Shown: positions 1 to 9,325, counted from the stretch's first letter. The stretch is DNA of 64,000 bases from Marivivens donghaensis (GCF_023541015.1 NZ_JALNPR010000006.1:1-64000), one strand, 5' to 3'. The notes: generated by a model not told the origin, from the letters alone. Numbers and translations: made by a program.

Positions 1-89
1 AGCTCTCACGCTCTACTGACCAAATTACTGACCATTATGTGCCGTATTGTGATGAACTAAAGGTTAGCCTATGTAATGAATTCAGAGTG

Positions 90-176
90 TTAGCAGATTT
101 GTTGTGCCTGTAACGGGAATACAACCAAAAACTTACCGAGTAGCAGGGCGATGCCTGCGCCTGTAAACTTTTTCAT
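90..176 (-). CDS. doubtful 28-residue secreted or membrane peptide
   Basis: This very short frame begins MKKFTGAGIALLLG, which looks like the start of a signal peptide: two lysines followed by a hydrophobic run. It stops after 28 residues, so it is either a tiny exported peptide or the broken front end of a longer gene. A perfect 7-base hairpin (194-214) lies just upstream in its leader, and a weak purine-rich stretch precedes the ATG. I recognise no family. The frame may be fortuitous, and the support is only the signal-like N-terminus and the leader structure. Confidence 0.25.
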   Translation of the reverse strand: MKKFTGAGIALLLGKFLVVFPLQAQQIC

Positions 177-193
177 GTTTTTGATCCCTGATT

Positions 194-214
194 ACCGTCA
201 CGTAAGCTGACGGT
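194..214. repeat. inverted repeat in the leader of the tiny reverse-strand frame
   Basis: ACCGTCA (194-200) and TGACGGT (208-214) form a perfect 7-base stem with a 7-base loop. It sits about 20 bases upstream of the reverse-strand ATG at 176, where it would fold in the leader RNA or act as an operator. No T-run follows on the reverse strand, so a terminator is unlikely. Confidence 0.45.
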
Positions 215-353
215 CTCCTTCTCCCATGACGTGAACGTTAGCTAACCGAAAGTTGATCGGTCAATTCTGACGCCGCGTAAGATGTTTCTCATGACTTAAG
301 GTAACAGGGGACGTGGTAAACGGAAGATTAACAGACGGATAGGCGCGCGGATA

Positions 354-372
354 ATTTGACAGTTGGTCAAAT
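354..372. repeat. inverted repeat downstream of the guaA operon
   Basis: ATTTGAC and GTCAAAT face each other with a 5-base spacer, about 40 bases beyond the stop of the monooxygenase-fold gene. The arms are AT-rich and no T-run follows, so it is a poor intrinsic terminator. It may be an operator. Apart from the tiny frame and two hairpins, I see nothing else in bases 1-411. Confidence 0.4.
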
Positions 373-411
373 CTGTTGCGGCACCGCATCAAATAAACCG
401 TTCAGTTTACT

Positions 412-699
412 TTATTTTTTGAGATCAGGCCATTCGCGGATTGCATATTCACGAGGAATGCCAGCCGAGATTTCACCCCACGCAGAGGCCTTTACCCGCG
501 CCTGATGCGCATCAAAACTCTCACGATCGGTAAAGAGTTCGGACACGTTGTAACGGCCTGCAACCTTGGGATCAGGGATTACGTCGAACCGCACACAACC
601 CGTTTCAGCACGTGTGAGTTCGATATGAAGCGGAAGGGCGGTCGCGATTGCCTCGCGCCGCCCTTCGGGGACATCAATGTATCCCGTGAGTTCGATCAT
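412..699 (-). CDS. antibiotic biosynthesis monooxygenase (ABM) domain protein
   Basis: This is a 95-residue single-domain protein of the dimeric alpha+beta ABM fold, the family of YgiN-type quinol monooxygenases and many uncharacterised proteins. It shows the typical ETGCVRFDV segment near residues 32-40 and a [15 protein letters not shown] segment around 51-65. The start codon overlaps the guaA stop by four bases (ATGA), so the two are translationally coupled in one operon. The substrate cannot be told from sequence. A role connected to guaA is not implied, because small ABM proteins occur in many contexts. Confidence 0.85.
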   Translation of the reverse strand: MIELTGYIDVPEGRREAIATALPLHIELTRAETGCVRFDVIPDPKVAGRYNVSELFTDRESFDAHQARVKASAWGEISAGIPREYAIREWPDLKK

Positions 700-2255
700 T
701 CGAGCTCGATCGTTCCAGGAGGCTTGGACGTGAGGTCGTAGAACACGCGGTTCACGCCTTTGACCTCGTTGATGATGCGGGTCATCGTTTCGCCGAGGAA
801 TTCCTGCGTGAACGGATAGGTGTCTGCGGTCATACCGTCGACCGAAGTCACAGCGCGGATGGCAACTGCATAGTCGTAGGTACGACCGTCGCCCATAACG
901 CCCACGGTGCGCATCGGAAGGATCGCAGCGAAGGCCTGCCAGATTTTATCATAGAGACCGTGCTTGCGGATCTGGTCGATGTAAACGGCATCCGCTTTGC
1001 GCAGGATTTCCAGCTTTTCGCGGGTGATCTCGCCTGGGCAGCGGATCGCGAGACCCGGGCCAGGGAAGGGGTGACGACCGATGAAGCTGTCTGGCAGTCC
1101 GAGTTCACGGCCAAGCGCGCGTACCTCGTCTTTGAACAACTCACGGAGCGGTTCGACCAGTTTCAGGCCCATCTTTTCAGGCAGGCCGCCCACGTTGTGG
1201 TGCGATTTGATGGTGACCGAAGGGCCGCCCGAGAAGGACACGGATTCGATCACGTCCGGATAAAGCGTGCCTTGGGCAAGGAACTCTGCGCCTTCGATCT
1301 GGTCCGCGTATTTTTGGAACACGTCGATAAAGAGCTTACCGATGGTTTTGCGCTTCACCTCAGGATCGGAAATCCCTTCGAGTTCGCCAAGGAACAAATC
1401 GCTTTCGTCCGCATGAATGAGGTTCAGGTTGTAGTTATCGCGGAACATCGCGACGACCTGTTCAGCCTCATTCAAGCGCAGCAAACCGTGGTCCACGAAC
1501 ACACAGGTCAGTTGGTCGCCAATCGCTTCGTGCAAAAGAATACCCGTGACCGAAGAATCAACGCCACCCGACAGAGCACAGATGACTTGTTTGTCACCGA
1601 CTTGGGCACGGATTTTTTCGATCATTTCCTGACGGTACGACGCCATGGTCCAATCGCCAGTGAACCCAGCCATTTTGACAAAGTTTTCCAGCATCTTGGC
1701 GCCGTTCGGGGTGTGGTGCACCTCGGGGTGGAACTGAACAGCGTAGAACTTGCGCGCTTCATCCGCGACCATAGCAAGAGGGGCGTTCGGCGAAACACCG
1801 ATGACCTCAAACCCAGGGGCGAGTTTCGTGACGCGGTCGCCGTGCGACATCCAAACCTGTTCTTTGCCTTCGCCAAAGAGGCCAGCAAAGATACCGTCGC
1901 CTTTGTGACCCTCAGCAGGGGTTACAAAAGCACGGCCATATTCAGCGTGGTGTCCAGCTTCGACCTTACCGCCGAGCTGTTCCATCATAACTTGTTGGCC
2001 GTAGCAGATACCAAAGATCGGCAGGCCCATGTCGAAAAGTTCTTGCGGCGCGCGGGGAGAGCCATCGCGCGTCACGCTGTCAGGACCACCAGAGAGGATC
2101 ACAGCCTTCGGAGCAAGCTCACGAATGGTTTCAGCGGTGACCGACTGATAGGGGTGGATTTCGCAGTAAACCTTCAGCTCACGCAGGCGGCGCGCGATCA
2201 GCTGCGTCACCTGAGAACCGAAGTCGATGATAAGGAGGCGTTGATGCTGGGTCAT
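696..2255 (-). CDS. guaA: GMP synthase (glutamine-hydrolysing)
   Basis: GuaA converts XMP to GMP in the cytoplasm, using glutamine and ATP, in the last step of de novo guanine nucleotide synthesis. The 519-residue length is normal. The N-terminal class I glutamine amidotransferase carries the triad Cys84 (GICYGQQ), His176 and Glu178 (QFHPEVH). The ATP-pyrophosphatase domain follows with its PP-loop SGGVDSS at 229-235. The C-terminal dimerisation domain is complete and ends in KPPGTIELE. It heads a two-gene operon with the ABM protein and is divergent from the MttB-like gene across about 146 bases. Confidence 0.98.
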   Translation of the reverse strand: MTQHQRLLIIDFGSQVTQLIARRLRELKVYCEIHPYQSVTAETIRELAPKAVILSGGPDSVTRDGSPRAPQELFDMGLPIFGICYGQQVMMEQLGGKVEAGHHAEYGRAFVTPAEGHKGDGIFAGLFGEGKEQVWMSHGDRVTKLAPGFEVIGVSPNAPLAMVADEARKFYAVQFHPEVHHTPNGAKMLENFVKMAGFTGDWTMASYRQEMIEKIRAQVGDKQVICALSGGVDSSVTGILLHEAIGDQLTCVFVDHGLLRLNEAEQVVAMFRDNYNLNLIHADESDLFLGELEGISDPEVKRKTIGKLFIDVFQKYADQIEGAEFLAQGTLYPDVIESVSFSGGPSVTIKSHHNVGGLPEKMGLKLVEPLRELFKDEVRALGRELGLPDSFIGRHPFPGPGLAIRCPGEITREKLEILRKADAVYIDQIRKHGLYDKIWQAFAAILPMRTVGVMGDGRTYDYAVAIRAVTSVDGMTADTYPFTQEFLGETMTRIINEVKGVNRVFYDLTSKPPGTIELE

Positions 2256-2401
2256 GCCTGCGGAATAGGGCCGCGGCCGCTAAACCGCAAGCGTATTGTC
2301 GATAGGGAAATGTCGCTTTTGCCCCCGATAGGACGCAAAATCCGCACCTCGTGTGTTTTTGGCGCGGTATTGAACGTCAAACACCTACCGGAGGGATAAA
2401 T

Positions 2402-3952
2402 ATGTCGGATGTTGCAGAGGCTCGTGGTCGTCGTGGACGTGGGGGTGGCGGTGCTGCCCGTCGTGCGGAACGGTCTGCCGTCAGCGTCGAAACGGCAAAA
2501 TACATCGAACGCAACATTCCTAACCTCGAAGTTCTGAACGACGAGGCACTGGAAATCATCGAGAAGAACGCCGAAACGATTCTCGCTGAAGTTGGCGTAA
2601 ACTTTGTCGATAACCCAGAAGCGCTCGAACTGTGGAAAGCAGCAGGCGCAGACGTTCAGGGCGAGCGCGTTCGTATTCCCCGCGGCCTTGCTCGTGAACT
2701 GTGCAAAACCGCTCCGTCGAAATTCATTCAGCACGCTCGTAACCCCGAGCGCAACGTTGAGGTTGGTGGCAAGAACCTCGTTCTGGCTCCGGTTTATGGC
2801 CCGCCGTTCGTACGCGACAGCAACGGTGGTCGTCGTTACGCGACCATGGCTGACTTTGAGAAGTTCGTGAAACTGGGCTACATGTCAAAATGGCTTCACC
2901 ACTCAGGCGGCACCGTTTGCGAACCGACCGATATTCCGGTGAACAAGCGTCACCTCGACATGCTTCTGGCGCACATGACCCTGTCGGACAAACCGTTCAT
3001 GGGTTCTGTGACCGAACCGAGCCGTGCGCAAGATTCGGTTGAAATGTGTGAAATCCTGTTCGGCAAAGAGTTCGTTCAGGAAAACACCGTGATGACCTCG
3101 CTCATCAACATCAACTCGCCGATGACTTTCGACAGCATCATGATGGGTGCACTCGAAGTTTACGCTCGCAACAACCAAGCTTGTATCATCTCGCCGTTCA
3201 TCGTTGGCGGCGCTATGGCTCCGGTTTCGGTTGCTGGCACGCTGACTCAGGTTCTGGCCGAAGTTCTGGCAGGCGTGGCTTATAGCCAGCTGGTCCGCAA
3301 AGGCGCGCCAGTGATCTTTGGTGCGTTCGTGACCTCGATCGACATGGGGTCGGGCGCTCCGACCTTTGGTACACCTGAGGCCGCTCTGATCACTTACGGT
3401 GCTGGTCAGCTCGCACGTCGTCTGAACCTGCCGTATCGTTCTGCTGGTTCGTTCTGTGGTTCAAAACTGCCTGACGCTCAAGCGGCCTATGAAACTGCGA
3501 ACTCGCTGAACATGGGTCTGATGGCTGGCGTGAACTTCATGCTCCACGCTTGTGGTTGGCTCGAAGGTGGTCTGGTTGCGGACTTTGAAAAGTTCGTGAT
3601 GGACGCTGATCAGCTCGGCGCCCTGCATGGTCTGGCTCGCGGCATCGATATGTCCGAAAACGGTCAAGCTATGGATGCGATCCGCGAAGTCGGCCCTGGC
3701 GGTCATTACCTCGGCTGTGCCCACACTCAGGCGAACTTCCAGACTGCGTTCTGGCGCTCTGACCTCTTTGACTACAAGCCGTTTGAGACTTGGGACGAAG
3801 AAGGCGCACGTGACACCCGTGCACTCGCTGCCAATCGCGTCGAAAAGATGATCGAAAACTACCGTCAACCGGTTCTCGATCCAGCTATCGAAAGCGCGCT
3901 TCGCGAGTATGTCGCGAACAAGAAAGCGTCGATGCCCGATAGCTTTACCTAA
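2402..3952 (+). CDS. MttB-family (trimethylamine methyltransferase-like) protein, non-pyrrolysine type
   Basis: This 516-residue protein belongs to the MttB superfamily, TIM-barrel enzymes that move a methyl group from a quaternary or tertiary amine to a corrinoid protein. There is no in-frame amber codon, so it is the pyrrolysine-free type; studied members of that type act on glycine betaine and similar compounds. The start at 2402 is chosen for the CGGAGGGA ribosome site just before it. The N-terminus is rich in Arg and Gly (residues 7-22), then the barrel follows. No corrinoid-protein or reductive-activation gene lies nearby. Codon choice resembles that of highly expressed genes. The exact substrate is unknown. 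Confidence 0.85.
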   Translation: MSDVAEARGRRGRGGGGAARRAERSAVSVETAKYIERNIPNLEVLNDEALEIIEKNAETILAEVGVNFVDNPEALELWKAAGADVQGERVRIPRGLARELCKTAPSKFIQHARNPERNVEVGGKNLVLAPVYGPPFVRDSNGGRRYATMADFEKFVKLGYMSKWLHHSGGTVCEPTDIPVNKRHLDMLLAHMTLSDKPFMGSVTEPSRAQDSVEMCEILFGKEFVQENTVMTSLININSPMTFDSIMMGALEVYARNNQACIISPFIVGGAMAPVSVAGTLTQVLAEVLAGVAYSQLVRKGAPVIFGAFVTSIDMGSGAPTFGTPEAALITYGAGQLARRLNLPYRSAGSFCGSKLPDAQAAYETANSLNMGLMAGVNFMLHACGWLEGGLVADFEKFVMDADQLGALHGLARGIDMSENGQAMDAIREVGPGGHYLGCAHTQANFQTAFWRSDLFDYKPFETWDEEGARDTRALAANRVEKMIENYRQPVLDPAIESALREYVANKKASMPDSFT

Positions 3953-3961
3953 GACAATCAG

Positions 3962-3992
3962 CCCCGCAGCGCCTCAAACGCTGTGGGGTTTT
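3962..3992 (+). terminator. intrinsic terminator after the MttB-like gene
   Basis: CCCCGCAGCG pairs with CGCTGTGGGG (one G-T pair) around a 7-base loop and is followed by TTTT. It lies 10 bases after the MttB-like stop codon and overlaps the 3' end of the convergent DUF6477 gene. Confidence 0.85.
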
Positions 3993-4273
3993 GCATTGGC
4001 GCGCAGGTCGCGGGCTTCGGCCATGATCGCAATCAGAACTTCGACGTGCTTTGCAATCGAATACTCGGCCCGTGCGGCCAGCCGATGATCATTCATCCTC
4101 CGCTCTAGCTCCAATAGTTTGACCAAAGCCTCTGCGCATTTGGGCAATGATGGGCTGCGCAAAATACGGGGCAGGTGGATTGCTCGTTTGTAATCATCCA
4201 CGCCAAATCGCGCCGTCCGCACCAAAAGCGACGGACGATTAAGCACCGCAACCATTCCAAAGATATCCAACAT
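3974..4273 (-). CDS. DUF6477 family protein
   Basis: This 99-residue protein matches the DUF6477 pattern I know from Rhodobacterales: an N-terminal LNRPSLLVRTARFG segment (residues 11-24), a DDYKR motif, LPRIL, and a C-terminal helical SIAKHVEVLIAIMAEAR segment. The function is unknown. The ATG at 4273 has a good AAAGGA site seven bases upstream. It is divergent from the DUF6456 gene, with about 224 bases between the two starts, a pairing that suggests a shared control region. The coding sequence overlaps the terminator of the upstream convergent gene. Confidence 0.75.
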   Translation of the reverse strand: MLDIFGMVAVLNRPSLLVRTARFGVDDYKRAIHLPRILRSPSLPKCAEALVKLLELERRMNDHRLAARAEYSIAKHVEVLIAIMAEARDLRANAKPHSV

Positions 4274-4497
4274 CGGTCAGTCCTTTCGCGTCAGAATTTG
4301 GAATGTCCTGACACAGGTTTTCCCGTGTTGCGTGTGTTCTTATTTCAGCGTTCGGTCCTGCTACCAGAATTTATCTTTTTGAAACCATTATGATATGGCG
4401 CGGTTTCCTTAACATTTAGGTAACCAACGCAATTATAGGTTGAAAAGGTGTTAAGGGCGCTGCGCCCTGACGTGGGATGGACGATCTGGGGAACACT

Positions 4498-5433
4498 ATG
4501 ACTGTAACTGCTGAAAGGGTGGCCATCGTCACGCATCTGCCTGCGTGGGTGCCCGATGCCGCACGGAACTATTTGGCGCATACCGAAACGGGGCTTTCCA
4601 TACGGGCATTGGCACGGGCGAGCGACTGCCATGCCTCAACGATTTTGCGCCAAGTGCGACGGTTCGAAAACCGACGTGACGATCCATTGGTCGATGATGC
4701 ACTCAGACGGCTAGCGGGGCATATGCCTGCGCGGTCATCAGCGTCAGATGGGGAAACAGACTTTATGAATGTCGAACTGCGCAATGATCCAAACCCGCAG
4801 CCTGATGGTCTGACCGAAGACCACATCACCCGAGAAGCGAACCGTATCCTGCGGCGTCTATGTGAAACGGGCGCCGTTCTGGCGGTTGCTCGCGACATGG
4901 AAATGGCGGTCGTCGTGCGGGATGATCCTAGCGGTGGCACAATGCGCACGGCTGTGACGGAACGCGCGGTCGCGCAGGCCTTTGCGCTGCGCGATTGGAT
5001 ATGTTGCGACGATCCCGAAGCCCGCATCGTGCGCTATCGGATCACCAATACCGGCCGCGCCGCAATTCGCCAAATGATCGAAACCAGTGGGTTTGCAGAG
5101 CCGCAAAGTCCGTTCATTTCGTCCATGGATGAGCGGTTCTTTGACGACGTTCGGACGGCGGGGCGGGTGACAATTGCGGAAAGTCCGCTAGTTGGGCTTT
5201 CGCGTCGACGCGGGAAAGATGGGCAACCTTTTCTGACGCGAGATTTGGTGACCGCAGGGGAACGGCTCCGCGAAGATTTCGAACTAGCAAATATTGAGGC
5301 AAACACCCAATTGGACTGGGCAGCCTTAATGATGTCTCCCGCTGGGACGGAATTTCAATTGGATGGTGCGGGGCGGCGTGTTCTGTCGGCCCTTCATGAT
5401 CTCGGCCCGGGGCTGGGCCGCGCGCTCGGGTAA
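4498..5433 (+). CDS. DUF6456 domain helix-turn-helix protein
   Basis: This 311-residue protein has an N-terminal region with a helix-turn-helix look (SIRALARASDCHASTILRQV, about residues 35-54) and a C-terminal DUF6456 domain (from about 200) containing SPLVGLSRRRGKDGQPFL and the ending GRRVLSALHDLGPGLG. It is probably a DNA-binding regulator typical of Rhodobacterales, with unknown targets. I chose the ATG at 4498, preceded by a GGGGA site; an in-frame ATG at 4477 has no properly spaced site. The leader carries a small AGGGCG/CGCCCT hairpin near 4454-4468. Confidence 0.75.
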   Translation: MTVTAERVAIVTHLPAWVPDAARNYLAHTETGLSIRALARASDCHASTILRQVRRFENRRDDPLVDDALRRLAGHMPARSSASDGETDFMNVELRNDPNPQPDGLTEDHITREANRILRRLCETGAVLAVARDMEMAVVVRDDPSGGTMRTAVTERAVAQAFALRDWICCDDPEARIVRYRITNTGRAAIRQMIETSGFAEPQSPFISSMDERFFDDVRTAGRVTIAESPLVGLSRRRGKDGQPFLTRDLVTAGERLREDFELANIEANTQLDWAALMMSPAGTEFQLDGAGRRVLSALHDLGPGLGRALG

Positions 5434-5553
5434 AATCGTGCTTCGTATCGCGTTACAACGATTAAAGCGCCATTACGATGAGCAGGGCCAATACGCGCCG
5501 AAAATCGGATAATGAAAACTTGCCTTAAGTTGAGTTTTAAATAAGTTCACCTG

Positions 5554-6486
5554 ATGCGAACCACATTCAAACAACTCCGCTATATGATCGCTCTGGCCGA
5601 AGAAGGTAGCTTTGTTGGCGCGGCCGAACGCGTTCACGTCTCGCAACCTGCGTTGTCGCTTCAAATCAAAGAGATAGAGAGCAACCTTGGCGTTGATCTA
5701 TTCGAACGCTTGCCGCGTGAAGTTCGACTAACGCGGGCAGGACAGGTTGCCGTGGATCGGGCGCGTCAAATCATGGCAGAGGTAGCAGACCTCGAAAAAG
5801 CGGTTCGTGACCAGAAGGGCCTGTCAGGGAGACTTAAGTTGGGGGTTATCCCGACTGTCGCCCCCTATCTTTTGCCGCTTGCCGTTACCGAAATTCGTGC
5901 TCGTGATTTGATGCTCGAGCTTCGGATCAGAGAGGCCCAGACCGACCGATTGATCGAGGAACTTAAACGTGGGCGCCTCGATGCCGCGGTGATGGCGCTA
6001 CCGATTGGGGAAAAGGGTCTCGTCGCGCATCCACTGTTTGACGATCGGTTTCTGCTGGCCGGATCAAAGGGGCGTTTGGCGGCCTTAGCTGACCGAGGGG
6101 AGGCGCTGCGCCCGACCGAGATTGTGCCTGATCAACTGCTGCTCCTCGATGAAGGCCACTGCCTTGCCGATCAAGCGCTAGAGGTTTGCGGGTTACGTGG
6201 TCGCGGTCGCGTCGATCTCGGTGCGTCGTCGCTGTCGACCCTATGTGGCCTCGTGGCCGAAGGGTTCGGTTTGACACTGCTGCCAGAGATTGCCGTTCGA
6301 ACCGAGCAAGCCGCGCAATCGGGGCTGTCTTTGATGCGGTTCAAAGGGGCAGAGCCAAAGCGCACGCTTGCCTTGGTGCGGCGGGAAACCACGACCGACG
6401 ATGGGTGGTTTACCGAATTGGCGGGTATTCTAACGAATGCCGGGCAGGGGCTTTTGACCCATGCCCGACAAGTGAGCCAGCCTTAG
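5554..6486 (+). CDS. oxyR: hydrogen peroxide sensor OxyR (LysR family)
   Basis: OxyR is a cytoplasmic LysR-type regulator that senses hydrogen peroxide through a reversible disulfide. The N-terminal winged helix-turn-helix (residues 1-60, with QPALSLQIKEIE) is followed by the ligand domain. The decisive feature is GHCLADQALEVC, with Cys203 and Cys212 matching the redox pair Cys199 and Cys208 of E. coli OxyR. The 310-residue length is normal. It is convergent with a peroxiredoxin gene, and their stop codons interleave over four bases. That neighbour fits peroxide defence. No strong ribosome site precedes the ATG. Confidence 0.93.
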   Translation: MRTTFKQLRYMIALAEEGSFVGAAERVHVSQPALSLQIKEIESNLGVDLFERLPREVRLTRAGQVAVDRARQIMAEVADLEKAVRDQKGLSGRLKLGVIPTVAPYLLPLAVTEIRARDLMLELRIREAQTDRLIEELKRGRLDAAVMALPIGEKGLVAHPLFDDRFLLAGSKGRLAALADRGEALRPTEIVPDQLLLLDEGHCLADQALEVCGLRGRGRVDLGASSLSTLCGLVAEGFGLTLLPEIAVRTEQAAQSGLSLMRFKGAEPKRTLALVRRETTTDDGWFTELAGILTNAGQGLLTHARQVSQP

Positions 6487-7031
6487 GCGGCTGCGGTTGC
6501 GTTGGCCTCTTTGAGCCACGCCATCACAGTTTCGGGCGAGGAGACGCCATAGGGGTCTTCGCCGTGGTTGTCGCTCAGGCCCGGCTCTTCGAACCACGCT
6601 TCAATCACGCCATCATTGACGACGCATGCATAGCGCCACGAGCGCAGACCAAAGCCGAGGTTATCTTTGCGGACGAGCATACCCATGCGGCGGGAAAATT
6701 CGCCCGAACCGTCAGGAATGACTTTGACGTTTTTCAGACCCTGATCCTGCGCCCATTTGTTCATCACGAACGAGTCGTTCACGGACATGCAGTAGATTTC
6801 ATCGATGCCTTCTGCCGCGAAATCTGCAAAACCGTTCTCAAAACCCGGAAGTTGGTAGGTCGAACAGGTTGGGGTGAACGCGCCCGGCAGCGAGAAAAGA
6901 ACAACGCGCTTGCCTGCAAAGTAATCCGCAGTGGTCATGTCCTGCCAGCGGAACGGGTTCGGGCCGCCAACGGATTCATCACGAACACGGGTCTTAAACG
7001 TTACGTCGGGAAGCGTGTAACCAACTTTCAT
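6483..7031 (-). CDS. peroxiredoxin, Prx5/PGdx-like
   Basis: This 182-residue thiol peroxidase reduces hydrogen peroxide and organic peroxides in the cytoplasm. The active-site motif PGAFTPTCS places the peroxidatic cysteine at residue 56; further cysteines at 81 and 136 could act in resolution. The family usually draws electrons from glutathione/glutaredoxin. The start has a strong AGGAGAG site. Its promoter region contains a near-perfect iron-control (Irr-type) palindrome at 7080-7094, which suggests iron- or peroxide-linked expression. It converges on oxyR, with stop codons sharing the bases TTAG. Confidence 0.93.
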   Translation of the reverse strand: MKVGYTLPDVTFKTRVRDESVGGPNPFRWQDMTTADYFAGKRVVLFSLPGAFTPTCSTYQLPGFENGFADFAAEGIDEIYCMSVNDSFVMNKWAQDQGLKNVKVIPDGSGEFSRRMGMLVRKDNLGFGLRSWRYACVVNDGVIEAWFEEPGLSDNHGEDPYGVSSPETVMAWLKEANATAAA

Positions 7032-7079
7032 CTGTCTCTCCTAAAAGGTTGCTCTGCAGTGCAGCAATTCTGTCCGCTG

Positions 7080-7094
7080 TTTAGAATGATTCTA
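7080..7094. promoter_or_regulatory. candidate Irr/ICE box upstream of the peroxiredoxin gene
   Basis: TTTAGAATGATTCTA is a 6-base inverted repeat (TAGAAT/ATTCTA) around one G. It matches the left and centre of the iron control element TTTAGAA-N3-TTCTAAA bound by Irr in alphaproteobacteria, lacking only the last two bases. It lies 49 bases before the peroxiredoxin ATG and about 110 before lipA. The binding protein is an inference. Confidence 0.55.
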
Positions 7095-7203
7095 CCCAAG
7101 CCACAATTCAGACCGAACCCTCAAATGGCGCATAGCTGCCATTCATTGCTTTCAATTCATAAAGAGACTATTTCGGTTTCATCATCGCTCAGGAGGAGGT
7201 CCC

Positions 7204-8154
7204 ATGCGCGATCTTAAAATTCCGGATCAGCGGCACCCTGAAAAGGCGCACCGTCCAGACAACGCTCAGCCGAAGAAGCCGTCGTGGATCCGTGTTAAGG
7301 CACCGACTTCTGACGGGTATAAGAAAACTGCCGCTATTATGCGCGACCACAAGCTCGCGACCGTCTGCGAAGAGGCCGCGTGCCCGAACGCTGGCGAATG
7401 CTGGAGCCAAGGTCACGCCACCATGATGATCATGGGCGAGATTTGCACACGTGGCTGCACGTTCTGTAACGTTGCAACGGGTAAACCGAACGCGCTTGAT
7501 GTATTTGAACCGGGTCGTGTTGCGGATGCAGTACAAAAGCTGGGCCTGAACCACGTCGTCATTACCTCTGTCGACCGTGACGATCTGGACGACGGGGGTG
7601 CGGAACATTTCGCGCAAACAATCCGTGCTGTGCGCCATCGGTCGCCCGAGACGACGATTGAGGTTCTGACGCCTGACTTTTTAAAATGTGGACCCGAGGC
7701 GCTAGAAATCGTCGTTGAGGCGAAGCCCGATGTGTTCAACCACAACCTCGAAACCGTGCCGGGCCTCTATCACGAGGTACGTCCAGGAGCGCGCTATTTC
7801 CATTCGCTGCGCCTTTTGCAGCGCGTGAAAGAGCTCGACCCGTCGATGTTCACCAAATCGGGCATCATGGTCGGTTTGGGTGAAGAGCGGCAGCAAGTGC
7901 TACAGGTGATGGACGACATGCGCTCTGCGGATGTGGATTTCCTGACGATTGGCCAATATCTTCAGCCGACGCCAAAACACCACCGCGTTGATGCGTTTAT
8001 CACGCCAGAGGAATTCGGCTCTTATGAAAAGTCGGCTTACGGCAAAGGGTTCTTGATGGTTTCAGCGACACCGCTGACGCGTTCGTCTTATCACGCAGGC
8101 GACGATTTTGCCCGTTTGCGGGACGCGCGAAATAAGAAATTGGGCCTCGCCTAA
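7204..8154 (+). CDS. lipA: lipoyl synthase
   Basis: LipA is a radical-SAM enzyme that inserts two sulfurs into protein-bound octanoyl groups to make lipoyl cofactors for 2-oxoacid dehydrogenases and the glycine cleavage system. The 316-residue protein shows both iron-sulfur motifs: the auxiliary cluster cysteines 55, 60 and 66 ([12 protein letters not shown]) and the radical-SAM CTRGCTFC at 81-88. An excellent AGGAGGAGG ribosome site fixes the start. The gene stands alone, divergent from the peroxiredoxin gene, and ends at an intrinsic terminator. No lipB is adjacent. Confidence 0.98.
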   Translation: MRDLKIPDQRHPEKAHRPDNAQPKKPSWIRVKAPTSDGYKKTAAIMRDHKLATVCEEAACPNAGECWSQGHATMMIMGEICTRGCTFCNVATGKPNALDVFEPGRVADAVQKLGLNHVVITSVDRDDLDDGGAEHFAQTIRAVRHRSPETTIEVLTPDFLKCGPEALEIVVEAKPDVFNHNLETVPGLYHEVRPGARYFHSLRLLQRVKELDPSMFTKSGIMVGLGEERQQVLQVMDDMRSADVDFLTIGQYLQPTPKHHRVDAFITPEEFGSYEKSAYGKGFLMVSATPLTRSSYHAGDDFARLRDARNKKLGLA

Positions 8155-8162
8155 TCCTTCAT

Positions 8163-8187
8163 ACGGTCCGCTACGGCGGGCCGTTTT
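8163..8187 (+). terminator. intrinsic terminator after lipA
   Basis: ACGGTCCGC pairs with GCGGGCCGT around a TACG tetraloop and is followed by TTTCGTTT. It sits directly after the lipA stop and before the convergent COQ10-like gene. Confidence 0.85.
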
Positions 8188-8190
8188 CGT

Positions 8191-8634
8191 TTAGGCGTAA
8201 AGTATGCCCGCGCGATCCTCGAACGCTTTCACGATCCGCGACATCGCCTCGTTAAAGAACATGCCAGCAGCCCCTTGGAGCAGTTTGTTCTTAAACTCAA
8301 AATCCACGGAAAATGCGACTTCGCAGCCACCCTCAACATCGCGAAAGTTCCAGACGGAATTCAGGTGCTTGAACGGGCCGTCGATGTAGGCTGTGTCGAT
8401 CTGCATCTTCTCGGGCCAGAGCGTGACACGCGACCCAAAGCTTTCGCGGAAGACTTTGAACGACACGACAAGGTCCGCCAGCATGACCGCATGATCGCCG
8501 TGATCAGTCACCGACCGAATGCGTGCGCCTGCCGTCCACGGAAGGAACTTTGGGTAGCTCGCCACATCGCCAACCAGATCGAACATCTGTTTTGCGGTGT
8601 AGGGCAGTACCTTTGTCTCGGCGTGGCTTGGCAT
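8191..8634 (-). CDS. COQ10/RatA-like START-domain protein
   Basis: This 147-residue protein belongs to the polyketide-cyclase/START family that includes mitochondrial COQ10 and bacterial RatA. Recognisable segments are [17 protein letters not shown] (residues 18-34) and a C-terminal amphipathic helix. COQ10-type members bind ubiquinone and aid its function in respiration; RatA of E. coli has been linked to ribosome assembly. For alphaproteobacteria the quinone role is the likelier one, but this is inference. The start follows a GAGGCC site. The gene is divergent from hpt. Confidence 0.88.
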   Translation of the reverse strand: MPSHAETKVLPYTAKQMFDLVGDVASYPKFLPWTAGARIRSVTDHGDHAVMLADLVVSFKVFRESFGSRVTLWPEKMQIDTAYIDGPFKHLNSVWNFRDVEGGCEVAFSVDFEFKNKLLQGAAGMFFNEAMSRIVKAFEDRAGILYA

Positions 8635-8776
8635 TTTGGCCTCATCGGTTTTATCGCGTCTTTACTTACGGACCACAGCCCGCGATGCAAGAGGGCCATT
8701 TCGCCACATAGCCAAAATCGACTTTGACATAGGCGGACTGTTTTCAGACAAAGAGGCGAAACTAACGGAGAGTCAG

Positions 8777-9319
8777 ATGCCCAACCGTCCTTATGTCATT
8801 GACGAGATGATTTCCGCAAAGGCCATTGCCGCCCGTATTGAAGCCCTCGCCAAGGTGATTGAGACAGAGTTCGCAGACACTGACAAACTGGTTGTTGTCG
8901 GGCTTTTACGCGGGTCGTTCGTGTTTATCGCGGATTTGGTGCGCGAGATCGGATTGCCGATTGAGGTCGATTTCCTTGAGGCGTCATCTTACGGCGATGG
9001 AATGGAGAGCAGCCGCGAGGTTCGTATCCTCAAAGACCTACGCGGTCAGATTGAGGGTCGCGATGTTCTAGTGGTCGAGGATATCATCGACACGGGTCAC
9101 ACGCTGTCTAAGGTGACTGAGTATCTCAAAACCCGCAAACCCGCGCGGTTACGCACGATTGCGCTCTTGGATAAACCGGCGCGTCGCGAGGTGCCGTTTA
9201 AGGCGGATTGGACTGGCTTTGAAATCCCCGATGAATTCGTTGTCGGCTACGGTATCGACTTTGCCCAGCGGAACCGAAATTTGCCGTTTATTGGCTCGGT
9301 GAAATTCGTACAGGATTAA
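8777..9319 (+). CDS. hpt: hypoxanthine phosphoribosyltransferase
   Basis: Hpt salvages hypoxanthine (and often guanine) to the nucleotide using PRPP, in the cytoplasm. The 180-residue protein has the PRPP-binding motif [14 protein letters not shown] at 97-110 and the GLLRGSFVF loop at 42-50. The start at 8777 has a CGGAGAG site; upstream in-frame codons would add an unconserved extension. The gene is monocistronic, with a divergent COQ10-like gene upstream and a strong bidirectional terminator downstream. Confidence 0.95.
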   Translation: MPNRPYVIDEMISAKAIAARIEALAKVIETEFADTDKLVVVGLLRGSFVFIADLVREIGLPIEVDFLEASSYGDGMESSREVRILKDLRGQIEGRDVLVVEDIIDTGHTLSKVTEYLKTRKPARLRTIALLDKPARREVPFKADWTGFEIPDEFVVGYGIDFAQRNRNLPFIGSVKFVQD

Positions 9320-9325
9320 TTGAAA

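Noticed and set aside
960-2399. Long open frame (479 codons) on the forward strand opposite guaA.
   Set aside because: It is the antisense shadow of a clear guaA gene, with no recognisable domain and no ribosome site.
2402-3952. Possible pyrrolysine-containing MttB.
   Set aside because: The frame has no internal amber codon and no pylS, pylT or related gene is seen.
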